DNA of 64,000 nucleotides from Spirochaetaceae bacterium (GTDB lineage: Bacteria > Spirochaetota > Spirochaetia > Treponematales > Treponemataceae): the NCBI GenBank assembly GCA_017622135.1, contig JAGARR010000006.1:1-64000 (forward strand). The letters run 5' to 3'. The translations under genes and the position numbers were made by a program. Positions within the stretch are counted from its first letter, which is position 1; each line of letters starts with the position of its first letter. Below, piece by piece: positions 29,292 to 38,123 of this stretch. The notes beneath the pieces are model-generated. The model saw nothing but the letters and a program-made list of their open reading frames with translations, made no database searches and was not told the origin of the DNA.

Positions 29292-29654
29292 TCACATCCC
29301 TGCTGCCAGCACGTTCACCACTCCGGAGAAAACAAAGCCCAGGATGGCCAAAACGAAGGAGAGCATTACGTGGATGAGATGCCAAAGGAAGCTCAAATCC
29401 TTGTAATATATGGTGAAGAAAATGATCTGGATAAGGCTGCACAGGCAGAACACGATGGTAATCACTGAGGCAACCTGAAGGATTCCCAAAATAAACAGGA
29501 GGCTGCTGTCTAGGAAGCTGTTGATGCTTCCCGTGATATAGAAGACGATGGAAACCAGCACGAAGAGGCTCGTGAACAGGAGGAATCTATTGGTGAGCTG
29601 AAAAATGGGAGGGCGTACCTTGTGCTGCACTGTCTTTTTCTCTGTTTTTTCCAT
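29292..29654 (-). CDS. Small membrane protein, unknown
   Basis: 120 residues from the ATG at 29654, which has AAGG 7 nt upstream. It has a hydrophilic Lys-rich N-terminus (MEKTEKKTVQHK) and three hydrophobic segments: NRFLLFTSLFVLVSIVFYITG, SLLFILGILQVASVITIVFCLCSLIQIIFF (long, could span twice) and LIHVMLSFVLAILGFVFSGVV. No family was recognised. It shares a palindrome-rich upstream region with the divergent SPFH-like gene. Confidence 0.65.
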   Translation of the reverse strand: MEKTEKKTVQHKVRPPIFQLTNRFLLFTSLFVLVSIVFYITGSINSFLDSSLLFILGILQVASVITIVFCLCSLIQIIFFTIYYKDLSFLWHLIHVMLSFVLAILGFVFSGVVNVLAAGM

Positions 29655-29680
29655 GCGAAACCTTGCAGTCAAATCTACTT

Positions 29681-29718
29681 ACTGAGTATACTCTGTATAT
29701 AATACTCGGTATACTATG
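29681..29718. promoter_or_regulatory. Twin palindromic operator-like sites, 23 bp apart
   Basis: ACTGAGTATACTCTG (29681-29695) and ACTCGGTATACTATG (29704-29718) match at 12 of 15 positions and are 23 bp apart. The core of the first, GAGTATACTC, is a perfect palindrome. A plus-strand -10-like TATAAT (29698-29703) sits between them. Such a layout in a divergent gap suggests a repressor site acting on one or both neighbours. Confidence 0.55.
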
Positions 29719-29838
29719 AAGGTAAGGGATGAAGGATGATTAGTCAAATTCCTTTGGGCGATTCTTTCAAAATGATAGGGGATGCCCTTCCCTCACGTTA
29801 TAGCAATTTCTGATTATCTTCAAGGTGGTTTTGCAAGA

Positions 29839-30723
29839 ATGAAAAAGGTCCTTGTCTCCCTTATCATAGTGCTGCTCTTTGCTGGAGCAGTATTCTATTT
29901 CGGCTGGGTGCAGTTTGAGGTTCCTGTGGGAAGCTATGGGGTGATGCTTTCCAAGACCAGCGGACTCCATCCCGATCCCATTGTGGCGGGAAAATTCCTG
30001 TGGCGGTGGGAGCGGCTTTTGCCCACCAATACCCAGCTGCGGATTTTCTCGCTGGACCCCATCACCGTAACGGATACCTTCAGCTCCACCCTGCCCTCCG
30101 CCCAGCTGTACAGCACGAGGCTTGAGGGGGAGCCGGACTTCTCCTACTCTGTCACTGTCAGCTCCACTGCCAAGGTGAGGGAGGAGGCGCTGCTGGAGCT
30201 GGTGGTGAAGAACAACCTGCAGGACCAAGCGGCACTGGAGAAGCTGGTGCGTGACCATCTCCACCAGTTCAACATCGCGGCCACCAGCTACCTGCTGGAG
30301 CAGACCCAGCATGACACCACTGGTCTCAAGAGCCAGACTATCACCACCCAGGAGCTGGTGGAAAACACCCCAGTGGCGCAGGAGAATCCCTGGCTGGAAA
30401 TCACCTCCTCCGAGGTGTCCGATGTGCGGGTGCCCGATGCAAGCCTGTATTTGGCGGCAAAGAATGCCTACCTCAATAGCATTGTGGAGGGCACCGGCGG
30501 ACAGGAAATAACCGAGAGCAACCACTTCTCCGCCCTCGTGAACCTTGGCGAGATACTCACCAAGTATCCCGCCCTGTCGGAGTACATGATTTCAGGCGAC
30601 GTTGCCGCCATCCTGGAGCTGCTTTCCAACAGCAAGGCCACGCTGGGGACCACCGCTGCGGAGGCCTCCCATCAGGAAGCTGCTGAAGCTTCACCTGCCG
30701 CCGAAAACCTTGTAGAGCGCTAG
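29839..30723 (+). CDS. Membrane-anchored SPFH/Band 7-like protein
   Basis: 294 residues from the ATG at 29839 (AAGGTGG 10 nt upstream). One N-terminal TM helix (KKVLVSLIIVLLFAGAVFYFG), then a domain resembling the start of HflC/prohibitin proteins: VPVGSYGVMLSKTSGLHPDPIVAGKFLW..., a long helical part REEALLELVVKNNLQDQAALEKLV and a tail rich in Ala, Glu and Ser. SPFH proteins form rings at membranes and often regulate proteases. The similarity is seen by pattern only and no protease gene is adjacent. Longer frames to 29782 add no signal. Confidence 0.6.
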   Translation: MKKVLVSLIIVLLFAGAVFYFGWVQFEVPVGSYGVMLSKTSGLHPDPIVAGKFLWRWERLLPTNTQLRIFSLDPITVTDTFSSTLPSAQLYSTRLEGEPDFSYSVTVSSTAKVREEALLELVVKNNLQDQAALEKLVRDHLHQFNIAATSYLLEQTQHDTTGLKSQTITTQELVENTPVAQENPWLEITSSEVSDVRVPDASLYLAAKNAYLNSIVEGTGGQEITESNHFSALVNLGEILTKYPALSEYMISGDVAAILELLSNSKATLGTTAAEASHQEAAEASPAAENLVER

Positions 30724-30733
30724 GAAATCACGC

Positions 30734-30769
30734 AAAAAAATCCTGCCTCGGTACAATGGCACCGAGCAG
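30734..30769 (-). terminator. Rho-independent terminator of trpS
   Basis: The stem CTCGGT/ACCGAG (30747-30752 and 30761-30766) is extended by CTG/CAG with one bulge. On the minus strand it is followed by a T run at 30740-30734, so it ends the metG-femAB-trpS direction of transcription. Confidence 0.85.
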
Positions 30770-30781
30770 AATCATCTGCAG

Positions 30782-31882
30782 CTAGATCTCCATGTTCATC
30801 ACTGACCGGACCTCCCGTAGGGTGGCCTGGGCCATGGACCGGGCGGCCTCCACTCCCTCCAGCAGCACCTGGCGGATGTAGTCCCCCTCCTTCTCCAACT
30901 GGGCCCGCTTGGCACGGATGGGTCGCAGGGTCTCGTTCAGGGCCTCGGTCAAAAGCTTCTTCAGGGCACCGCCGCCACCGTCCCCGATGCGCTGGGCAAT
31001 GGTCTGGGGCTCCTCACCAGTACACAGGGAAATAATCATCAGCAGGTTGGCCACCTCCGGCCGGCTCTCCGGGTCGTAGGTGATGTTCCTGTCGGCATCG
31101 GTCTTGGCCTTCTTGATGAGGGCGGCGGTCTCGTCCTCAGTGGCGGAGAGCATGATGGCGTTGCCGCGGCTCTTGCTCATCTTCTGGCTGCCGTCCAGTC
31201 CCAAGATGCTGGGAGTCTTGCTCAGCAGGGCCTGGGGCTCTGGGAAGACAGGCTTCTTGGGGGAGAACTTCTCGTTGAAGCGGCGGGCGATGGTGCGGGT
31301 CATCTCAAGGTGGGGGAGCTGGTCCTTGCCCACCGGCACCACCGTGGCCTTGCAGAAGAGAATGTCGCAGGCTTGATGGACAGGATAGGTGTACATGCCA
31401 GCATTGACGCTCTTGATGCCCGCCGCCTGAATCTCCTCCTTTACCGTGGGGTTGCGCCCCAGCTCCGCATTGGAGATGAGTGTCAGGAAGGGCAGCATCA
31501 GCTGGTTTGCCTCAGGCACATAGCTGTGGGGATAGATGATGACATCCTTGCTGGGCTGGATACCGCAAGCCAGATAGTCGATTACCAATTGCTTCGTGTT
31601 CTGAGAAATCTCGCTGAAGGCGTCATGGTCGGTAAGAACCTGGTAGTCTGCAATGAGGATGGTGGTGGGAACCCCCATCTGGGACAGGCGGACGCGATTC
31701 TGCAGGGAGCCGAAGTAATGGCCGATATGGAGGCGGCCGGTGGGTCGGTCCCCCGTTAGCACCCGGAATTTCTGGGGATTGGCGGCAATCTCCGCCTCCA
31801 GCCTTTTGCTCCGCTCCAGGGCTGCCTCGTAGGTGCTGCTGGTGGCGGCCACCTCGGTGTCTTTTGTCTCTTCTTGACTCAT
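30782..31882 (-). CDS. trpS: Tryptophanyl-tRNA synthetase
   Basis: A class I aminoacyl-tRNA synthetase that charges tRNA-Trp. 366 residues with an extra N-terminus of about 35 residues (MSQEETKDTEVAATSSTYE) before the catalytic core. The HIGH motif appears as RLHIGHYFG, and the KMSKS motif is exact in DGSQKMSKSRGNAI. GGAGGAG directly precedes the ATG. It lies downstream of the FemAB gene on the same strand. Confidence 0.97.
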   Translation of the reverse strand: MSQEETKDTEVAATSSTYEAALERSKRLEAEIAANPQKFRVLTGDRPTGRLHIGHYFGSLQNRVRLSQMGVPTTILIADYQVLTDHDAFSEISQNTKQLVIDYLACGIQPSKDVIIYPHSYVPEANQLMLPFLTLISNAELGRNPTVKEEIQAAGIKSVNAGMYTYPVHQACDILFCKATVVPVGKDQLPHLEMTRTIARRFNEKFSPKKPVFPEPQALLSKTPSILGLDGSQKMSKSRGNAIMLSATEDETAALIKKAKTDADRNITYDPESRPEVANLLMIISLCTGEEPQTIAQRIGDGGGGALKKLLTEALNETLRPIRAKRAQLEKEGDYIRQVLLEGVEAARSMAQATLREVRSVMNMEI

Positions 31883-31924
31883 AACTCCTCCATTGTGGAT
31901 ATTTTGTAGTATCTAAAAATTGAA

Positions 31925-33049
31925 TCAGCGGCCGGCCAAAAGCTTCTTGACCCGCTTGTACCAAAAGTTTCTCAGTCGCTCCCCCAGCACATAGAACCGG
32001 TAGAGGGGGATCAGGGGAATGTCCACACTTCCCGGCCGATGGACATTCTGGCCGCCGAACCCTGTCTTGAACCGGTACAGGCCATGCATGGGATGGCCCG
32101 GATCGTCGGTGGGGGGGATGCCGTACATGTCATAGACCTGGCATCCTGCCGCCTTGGCATCCTGCATGGCATGCCACTGCAGGAGATAGGCCGGCATCAA
32201 ATTCCGGTGATTGTTGGAGGAGGCACCATATAGGTACACCGCCTCCCTTCCGGCAAAGAGGGTGATGATGGCTGCCAGGGGCTCCCCCTGATAGGAGGCT
32301 ACGTACAGGTGCACCGAGGCCCTGCCATTCGACTCTGCCCCGCCGGAACGAAGCAGCAGGTCACGGTAGTAGTCCTTGTGGTGGATGGCAATGCCGTCCC
32401 GGCGGGATGTGGTCTCGTAGAGGCTGTAGAAAACATCGATGGCCTCCGCACCACAGCGCCGCACCTCCACCCCTTTCTTTTCTGCAAGGCGGATGTTGTA
32501 GCGCCACTTGCTTTTCATCCGGGAAAGAATTTCCTCTGGCTGGGCGGCGAGGTCCACCAGCACCGTGTCCGGCGGCTGGATATTGTCGGGGGCAAGCCGA
32601 CAGGGAATGTCCCTTCGGTACCGACTCCGCTCCTCCAAAGAAGGAAGATCCACCGGCACGTCAAACCGAAGGCAGATGGTCCTCTTGTCTAGAAACAACC
32701 TAATACTGTCTAAAAAATTAGACAGAAAGCGACCGTACACCATCGCATCCGCCAGAATCTCAGGACTATCTCCCAGCTCCACTCCCATGGGAACATAGGC
32801 CAAGGAAAATTTCCCCACCAACGGCAGGGAAAAGCTTCTGGTGAGGACGGAGCAACTGAATCCCAGCTCCTCCGCTCCAGTCCAGTCTGGAAGATACTGT
32901 CGGGGATTGTAGTGGCCGTAGACACGGATTGCCTTCCAGCCCTGGGCCTCCTTGAAGGAGGCCCAGAAATCGCTTTGCAGGAAGTGGGAGGGAGAATGCT
33001 CCAGCAAGGCGGCTGGAATCTGGTCCCTCCCGGCAAGAAAAAGCTCCAT
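31925..33049 (-). CDS. FemAB-family aminoacyl-tRNA-dependent peptidoglycan ligase
   Basis: 374 residues with the double GNAT fold of FemABX proteins: FLQSDFWASFKEAQGW near the start, KSKWRYNIRLAEKKGVEVRR in the middle, VYLYGASSNNHRNLMPAYLLQWHAM and YDMYGIPPTDDPGHPMHGLYRFKTGFGG, the last being highly characteristic. Such enzymes add Gly, Ser or Ala from charged tRNA to the lipid II side chain. Treponemal peptidoglycan is reported to contain ornithine and glycine, so Gly addition is a reasonable inference. It starts 5 nt upstream of the metG stop in transcription order and lies between metG and trpS. Confidence 0.92.
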   Translation of the reverse strand: MELFLAGRDQIPAALLEHSPSHFLQSDFWASFKEAQGWKAIRVYGHYNPRQYLPDWTGAEELGFSCSVLTRSFSLPLVGKFSLAYVPMGVELGDSPEILADAMVYGRFLSNFLDSIRLFLDKRTICLRFDVPVDLPSLEERSRYRRDIPCRLAPDNIQPPDTVLVDLAAQPEEILSRMKSKWRYNIRLAEKKGVEVRRCGAEAIDVFYSLYETTSRRDGIAIHHKDYYRDLLLRSGGAESNGRASVHLYVASYQGEPLAAIITLFAGREAVYLYGASSNNHRNLMPAYLLQWHAMQDAKAAGCQVYDMYGIPPTDDPGHPMHGLYRFKTGFGGQNVHRPGSVDIPLIPLYRFYVLGERLRNFWYKRVKKLLAGR

Positions 33050-33054
33050 GGGAT

Positions 33055-35388
33055 TTAGTGAACCTCGCCGTTGACGGTATGCTGGGTGGTGATGACTTTG
33101 CCGCCTGCTGTCAGCGGAACGCCGCCGATGGTGACGGTCCTGTCCACCACCGCAATGTCCACGGCAAAGAAGGTGTCTGCATCAATCTCGGCAGGCTTCT
33201 GGAAATCCGGGTCAGCCCCCTCCAGTACCACTGGGGTTCCTGGCCTTGTCCAGCCGCAGTCCAGCACCTCCACGCACTCCTTGCCGCTGTCGTCGGTGTA
33301 GTCGGCAGCCAGGAGCATTCCCCGGCTCTCGATTCCGCGCATCTTGCGGGGCTTCAGGTTGTGGGCGATGACGACGGTCTTGCCCAGAAGCTGCTCCGGG
33401 GTGAGGTACGGCACCAGACCGGAAAGAATCACCCGCTCTGCACCAGACCCGTCATCCAAGGTCTCCACGTAGAGCTTGTCTGCGTCGGGGTGTCGCTCCA
33501 CTTTCTGGATGAGGGCGGTCTTCAAGGCGATGTGCTGGTTGAAGTGGGCCACGGGATCCGCTGCCTTTTCAGGCTCCTTGGGAGCAGCCTTCTTGGGCTG
33601 GGCCTTGGAATCCTTCTGCTTCTTGCCGTCCTTTCCCCCTGCCTCACGCTCCGCCTGGCTTCCGGCATACCGCTGGCGGTATCCTTCAATGGTCTTGTCG
33701 TCCATGGTCCTGAAATAGATTTCCGGAGCCTGCACCGTCTCCAGTCCCTGACAGACACCAAGGTCGCTCCAGGAGAGGCTTCCCTCCTTGGCGGGCCGGT
33801 GGCTCAGGGAACTGGCCAGCTCCTTGCCGAAATAGGACATGACCTTCTCGGTGAACTGAGGCATGAAGGGATGGGCCAGAATCATCAGGTCCTTGATGAC
33901 ATAGCACAGGTTCATGATGAGGGAGGCCGCCTTTTCAGGTGCCTCGGTACGGGTCTTCCAGGGCTCGCCGTCCTGGAAAGCCTTGTTGGCGATGGAGGAC
34001 AGGGCGAACATCTCCCGGAAGGCATCCTTCAGCTCGGCCCATTCCAAAAGCTCGGTGATGCGCTGCTGGCTGGCCCTCACCTGCTGCCACAATCCTTCAT
34101 CCACCATCCCCGCAGGAACCGTGCCGTCATAGTAGCGGGACACGAAGGTGAGGGTCCTGTTCACCAGGTTGCCCAGGTTGCCGATGAGCTCACCGTTGTA
34201 TTTTTCCTGGAAGTCCTTCCATATAAACTGGGTATCGGACTTCTCCGGCCGGTTGTAGAAGATGTAGAAGCGCCAGGCGTCGGCGGGAATGCCGGACTCC
34301 TTGGCATCAGTGCCGAACACGCCAATGCCCTTGGACTTGGAGAATTTGCCTGACTCGTAGTTCAGGTACTCGCTGCTGGACATGTGGTGCAGCTTTGTCC
34401 AGTCCCGGCCGGAGCCGATGAGGGTGGAGGGGAAGATTACGGTGTGGAAGGGGATGTTGTCCTTTCCGATGAACTGGAACAGCTCCACCGGAGGCTTGCC
34501 AGCGGCCTCTTGAGACTCGGCAGGCAGCCACCAGGACTTCCAGTCAAAGGTTTCCCTTCCCTCGGCGGCAAGCTTGTTGGCCAGGGCCTTGGTGATGGAG
34601 ATGTAGCCGATGGGAGCGTCGAACCAGACGTAGAACACCTTGTCCTCAAAGCCCTCCTTGGGGACGGGGATTCCCCACTTCAGGTCACGGGTGATGGCCC
34701 GCTCGTGGAGGCCGTCACGAATCCATGCCTGGGTCATCTGCACCGCATTCTTGGCCCAGCGGCCCTCCCTGCTGGCCTTCTCCATCCAGGGGCCGTACTC
34801 CTTCTGGATGGCCGGCAAATCGATGTAGAGGTGGCGGGTCTCCTTGATGACTGGTGTGGCTCCACAGGTGGAGCAGCGGGGAGATTTCAGCTCAACCGGC
34901 TCCAAAAGCTTTCCGCAGCTCTCGCACTGGTCGCCACGGGCATCCTCATAGTCGCAGTGGGGGCAGACTCCCCGTACAAAGCGGTCCGCCAGAAAGCGCT
35001 GGCAGTCGGGACAATAAGGCTGCTGGATGGAATTCTCCTTGATGAAGCCCCGTCGGTCCAGGTCTAGGAAGAGCTGCTGGACGATTTCGGTCTGCTCAGG
35101 GGCAGAGGTTCGTCCGAAGTAGTCGAAGTCGATGCCGAACCACTGGTAGATTTCGGCGTGGATGGCGTGGTAGTGGTCGCAGAGCTCCCGTGGACTCTTC
35201 TTTTCCTCCAGGGCCCGTGTCTCGGTGGCGGTACCATACTCATCGGTACCACAAACATACATGGTATCGTAGCCACGGCTGCGACAGAATCGGGCAAAAA
35301 CATCTGCTGACAAAACCTGTATCAGGTTGCCCAGGTGGGGAACATTGTTCACATAGGGCAAGGCGGAAGTGATCAATCGTCTGTTCAT
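33055..35388 (-). CDS. metG: Methionyl-tRNA synthetase with C-terminal tRNA-binding domain
   Basis: 777 residues from the ATG at 35388. The class I core has HLGN (HIGH variant) after ITSALPYVNNVP, a knuckle with four CxxC pairs (CPDC, CPHC, CESC, CSTC), which suggests two zinc sites, and KFSKSKGIGVFG as the KMSKS motif. After a Lys/Glu/Ala-rich linker (KKQKDSKAQPKKAAPKEPEK) comes an EMAP/Trbp111-like domain with HPDADKLYVE and PRKMRGIESRGMLL. An upstream frame to 35487 would run through two promoters and is rejected. No ribosome site is seen at the ATG. Confidence 0.97.
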   Translation of the reverse strand: MNRRLITSALPYVNNVPHLGNLIQVLSADVFARFCRSRGYDTMYVCGTDEYGTATETRALEEKKSPRELCDHYHAIHAEIYQWFGIDFDYFGRTSAPEQTEIVQQLFLDLDRRGFIKENSIQQPYCPDCQRFLADRFVRGVCPHCDYEDARGDQCESCGKLLEPVELKSPRCSTCGATPVIKETRHLYIDLPAIQKEYGPWMEKASREGRWAKNAVQMTQAWIRDGLHERAITRDLKWGIPVPKEGFEDKVFYVWFDAPIGYISITKALANKLAAEGRETFDWKSWWLPAESQEAAGKPPVELFQFIGKDNIPFHTVIFPSTLIGSGRDWTKLHHMSSSEYLNYESGKFSKSKGIGVFGTDAKESGIPADAWRFYIFYNRPEKSDTQFIWKDFQEKYNGELIGNLGNLVNRTLTFVSRYYDGTVPAGMVDEGLWQQVRASQQRITELLEWAELKDAFREMFALSSIANKAFQDGEPWKTRTEAPEKAASLIMNLCYVIKDLMILAHPFMPQFTEKVMSYFGKELASSLSHRPAKEGSLSWSDLGVCQGLETVQAPEIYFRTMDDKTIEGYRQRYAGSQAEREAGGKDGKKQKDSKAQPKKAAPKEPEKAADPVAHFNQHIALKTALIQKVERHPDADKLYVETLDDGSGAERVILSGLVPYLTPEQLLGKTVVIAHNLKPRKMRGIESRGMLLAADYTDDSGKECVEVLDCGWTRPGTPVVLEGADPDFQKPAEIDADTFFAVDIAVVDRTVTIGGVPLTAGGKVITTQHTVNGEVH

Positions 35389-35401
35389 TATAACACCATA
35401 A

Positions 35402-35429
35402 ATTATATAGAAATACAGGTAAGCTCCAA
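35402..35429 (-). promoter_or_regulatory. Proximal metG promoter, near-leaderless
   Basis: TTGGAG (35424-35429), 16 bp, TATAAT (35402-35407) on the minus strand. The -10 box is 13 nt before the ATG at 35388. Confidence 0.6.
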
Positions 35430-35458
35430 AGCATTGCCTCGAGAGATACCACTGCATA

Positions 35459-35487
35459 ATTCTATATGGTTGCAGGAGTTTAGTCAA
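35459..35487 (-). promoter_or_regulatory. Distal metG promoter
   Basis: TTGACT (35482-35487), 17 bp, TAGAAT (35459-35464). It would give a leader of roughly 65 nt. Two tandem promoters may serve the metG unit. Confidence 0.5.
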
Positions 35488-35555
35488 CTGAAGGAGGCGT
35501 CAAGAGACTGTGCACACTGTCCCTTCATCAGGCAGGGGAATCGTTGGCAAGGAGT

Positions 35556-37475
35556 TTATCTCAGCCTCTTGGAGGGCTTTCGGGGCATGACGGTAAAGCT
35601 GATGTTCTTCTCCACCTCACGCTGGGGGGGAATATCCACCTGCCAGCACAGGCTCACCAGCAGGCTGCCGTCACAAGCCCTCATCTTCAGGGTGGCCTGC
35701 TCGTTCAGCACAAAGACAAAGGAAAGGTCCTGGTCGGAGAAACGGACCTGGGACACATCCCGTCCCTTGTCCTGGGGAAGCTGGCTGTGGAACACCTGCA
35801 GCTCCTCCTGCTGGCCGCAAATCAGCTCCGTGTCCAGACTGTCAGTGCCGGCTGCCTCCAGCTGAAGGTGGGACTCCACTGCAAACACCTGGCGGAGGGA
35901 CTGGTCGCCCTCGTTCTTGATGATGTACTGCACCAGAATACCGTCGGGAGAGACCACATAGTTCTTCTTGAGACTCACCAGCTGGCGGAATGCCCCCACA
36001 GTTCCCCTGGCCAGCAGCTGGATGTCACGGCGCTTTCCGTCAAAGGACCGCTCCTTGTACAGCTGGCGGGAAAATTCTTCGTTGCGGGGAGCTGAGCAGT
36101 CCTCCAGAAAATAATCGAGAAACAAGCCAGCTCCATTGTCACCGTTTCCCGCATAATTCCTCGATGTCTGGAATACATCGAATTCGAAAATGGAGCCACC
36201 ACGTCGCTGGATGTAGGCGTTGAAGGGCTGGAACTGGCAGATATATTCCCGGATACCGTCTGCATCATAATCATAGGAGGTGACGGAGTCGAAGAAACCG
36301 GAGCACTCACGGGAAACCTTCTCCGCCTGCAGCAGGCTGCGGTAGGCATGGGTCTGGGAGATACGGCTTGATTCAGTGGCGGCCAGCTGGTAGGCTTCCC
36401 CAGCCTGGGCTTCCAGCAAAAGATCCCGGACAATCTTACGCCGGTTCTTGTCTCCCCTGCTTTGGCTGGTGAGAATGCTCAGATGCATCATCTTCGAGTA
36501 AAGCAGATAGGTCCCTGTATCCTGCAGCAGGTAGTCATAGGGATTAAAAATTACCGGTGTCCTTGTGACGGCTGCAGGGCAATCTTCAGAATCCGAAACT
36601 CGCTTGGCAGGACTTCCTGCAGGGAAGAGAATACCGGCGGGAATATAGGTCCGCTGGAAATGCTGGGTGTCCTTCACATATCGTGAGGGCAAGGTCCATT
36701 GGAAGGTCTGTCTGATCTGCTGTTGGCCGATGATGGTGTCCAGCTCCTGCAGCCACTGTGACTCCAGCAGATAATTCATTTGGGTCAGATCCAGGCTGTA
36801 GCAGACAACAGGATTTTCGGCATCAGAGCAGGCTTCTGAAACCTGGCCTTCCAGCTGGGCAAGGTATTCCTTGGGGGGAATGACATCTTCTGTCATGGAG
36901 AACGGCAGAAGCTGCTGGTTCTGGCCCAACACATAGAGAATCTTCCCCTGCTCCTGGACAATATAGGGCAGGAAGGACTTCTTGTCCTGGGGGATGAGCC
37001 GGGTATCCATCATCACGTAGTCCATGGAGCAGGTCTTGAGACTGGAGACAAGGCTGGGATCCCAGGCATTGTTGGGAATCACCATGCCTCGGGGACGCTT
37101 TCCCGTGTGACGGCGCAGGGCTGTAGTAAACAGCTCTATCTGTCCCACCCGATCCGCCGGGAGGATTGTAGGCAGCAGGGGGTTGTAGTAGGCACCGCCC
37201 AGAATCTCCATCTGTTTCCTACCCGCCAGCTCCGAGAGCACCAGCAGGAATTCACGGTGGTGACGGGCGAACCAGTCCAAGTGGCGGCCAGAGATGGAAA
37301 CGGAGATTCGGCAGGATGGATGGGCATAGAGGAACTGGAGCAGCTTGTAATACTCATGGTACTGGGAGCCAAAGACGCCGTCCAGGGCCTGTTGATACCC
37401 TACCGACGGATTCAGACGAGAATAGAGCTCCATGTAATTACAATTTACTTCAAGACAGAGATGAATTGTCCCCAT
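35556..37475 (-). CDS. GH57-like glycosidase homologue, apparently lacking catalytic residues
   Basis: 639 residues resembling the amylase/4-alpha-glucanotransferase GH57 family with its C-terminal DUF1925/DUF1926-type beta domain. The closest match is MEILGGAYYNPLLPTILPADRVGQIE at about 89-114, where active members have EILxGGFYEPIL. The nucleophile segment, usually WLxERVWEP, reads IPNNAWDP (133-140) with Asn where Glu is expected. The N-terminal HNHQP motif appears as EVNCNY. It may therefore be a carbohydrate-binding or regulatory relative. It starts 9 nt after rnfB and so belongs to the Rnf transcript. It has no signal peptide. Confidence 0.75.
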   Translation of the reverse strand: MGTIHLCLEVNCNYMELYSRLNPSVGYQQALDGVFGSQYHEYYKLLQFLYAHPSCRISVSISGRHLDWFARHHREFLLVLSELAGRKQMEILGGAYYNPLLPTILPADRVGQIELFTTALRRHTGKRPRGMVIPNNAWDPSLVSSLKTCSMDYVMMDTRLIPQDKKSFLPYIVQEQGKILYVLGQNQQLLPFSMTEDVIPPKEYLAQLEGQVSEACSDAENPVVCYSLDLTQMNYLLESQWLQELDTIIGQQQIRQTFQWTLPSRYVKDTQHFQRTYIPAGILFPAGSPAKRVSDSEDCPAAVTRTPVIFNPYDYLLQDTGTYLLYSKMMHLSILTSQSRGDKNRRKIVRDLLLEAQAGEAYQLAATESSRISQTHAYRSLLQAEKVSRECSGFFDSVTSYDYDADGIREYICQFQPFNAYIQRRGGSIFEFDVFQTSRNYAGNGDNGAGLFLDYFLEDCSAPRNEEFSRQLYKERSFDGKRRDIQLLARGTVGAFRQLVSLKKNYVVSPDGILVQYIIKNEGDQSLRQVFAVESHLQLEAAGTDSLDTELICGQQEELQVFHSQLPQDKGRDVSQVRFSDQDLSFVFVLNEQATLKMRACDGSLLVSLCWQVDIPPQREVEKNISFTVMPRKPSKRLR

Positions 37476-37484
37476 TACCCCATC

Positions 37485-38123
37485 CTACTCCTGCTTTTTC
37501 TTCCCATAGAAAATATTATAACAGAGCTTCCATAATTTGAAAACTTTTCGGGGAGGGATTTCCACCTTTTTCTCCCTTTGGCAGGCAGTGCAGGTGGTGT
37601 CCTTGGCTATATTCCCACAGGGCATCTGAGAGGCTGCCTGCTCCTTGGGGACAAGCTTGATGATATGCTTGGGACAGATGTCCACGCAGCGGCCACAGCC
37701 GATGCATCCTGTCAATACAACGGCCGTATGATTGATGATTTGAATTGCCCGCTGGGGACAATGGGCGACACAGGTGCCAAAACCAAGGCACTGCTGGAAG
37801 CAGTCATACTCGGTCTCATACATCTTGGTGAAGAGAATGCAGTCCTTGGGGCCCTGGTAGTTGATTCTCCGCTGGGCAAATTCCTTCTCATGACTGCACA
37901 GCACCACCGCCCGCCGTCCAGTGTCCTCCAGGGACTTCTTGGGATGGCTTGAAATCTTCAGCTCATCTGAGGCAAAGATGAATTTCTGGACTCTATCCTT
38001 GTCCTGGGTAATGGACGGAATCAGAATACAGAAGATGAAGATGGAGACAAGTCCCACTGTTATCATAAACAGCAGGAGGAGTAAGATGGTAATGATCACT
38101 GTCCTATCCCTCCATTGAGCCAA
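37485..38123 (-). CDS. rnfB: RnfB-like ferredoxin subunit, short form
   Basis: 212 residues: one N-terminal TM helix (about 9-35), a linker with AVVLCSHEK and GPKDCILF as in RnfB, then two 4Fe-4S motifs, C108-x3-C112-x5-C118-x3-C122 and C140-x2-C143-x2-C146-x3-C150. Further Cys are at 169, 178 and 181. The N-terminal cluster domain of ordinary RnfB (CGxCGxxxC type) is absent. It takes part in the Rnf-like membrane complex. The start overlaps rnfA by 28 nt. Confidence 0.82.
   Translation of the reverse strand: MAQWRDRTVIITILLLLLFMITVGLVSIFIFCILIPSITQDKDRVQKFIFASDELKISSHPKKSLEDTGRRAVVLCSHEKEFAQRRINYQGPKDCILFTKMYETEYDCFQQCLGFGTCVAHCPQRAIQIINHTAVVLTGCIGCGRCVDICPKHIIKLVPKEQAASQMPCGNIAKDTTCTACQREKKVEIPPRKVFKLWKLCYNIFYGKKKQE

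Noticed and set aside
35556-37475. Annotation as an active 4-alpha-glucanotransferase
   Set aside because: The Glu nucleophile and HNHQP segments are not found, so only the family resemblance is claimed.
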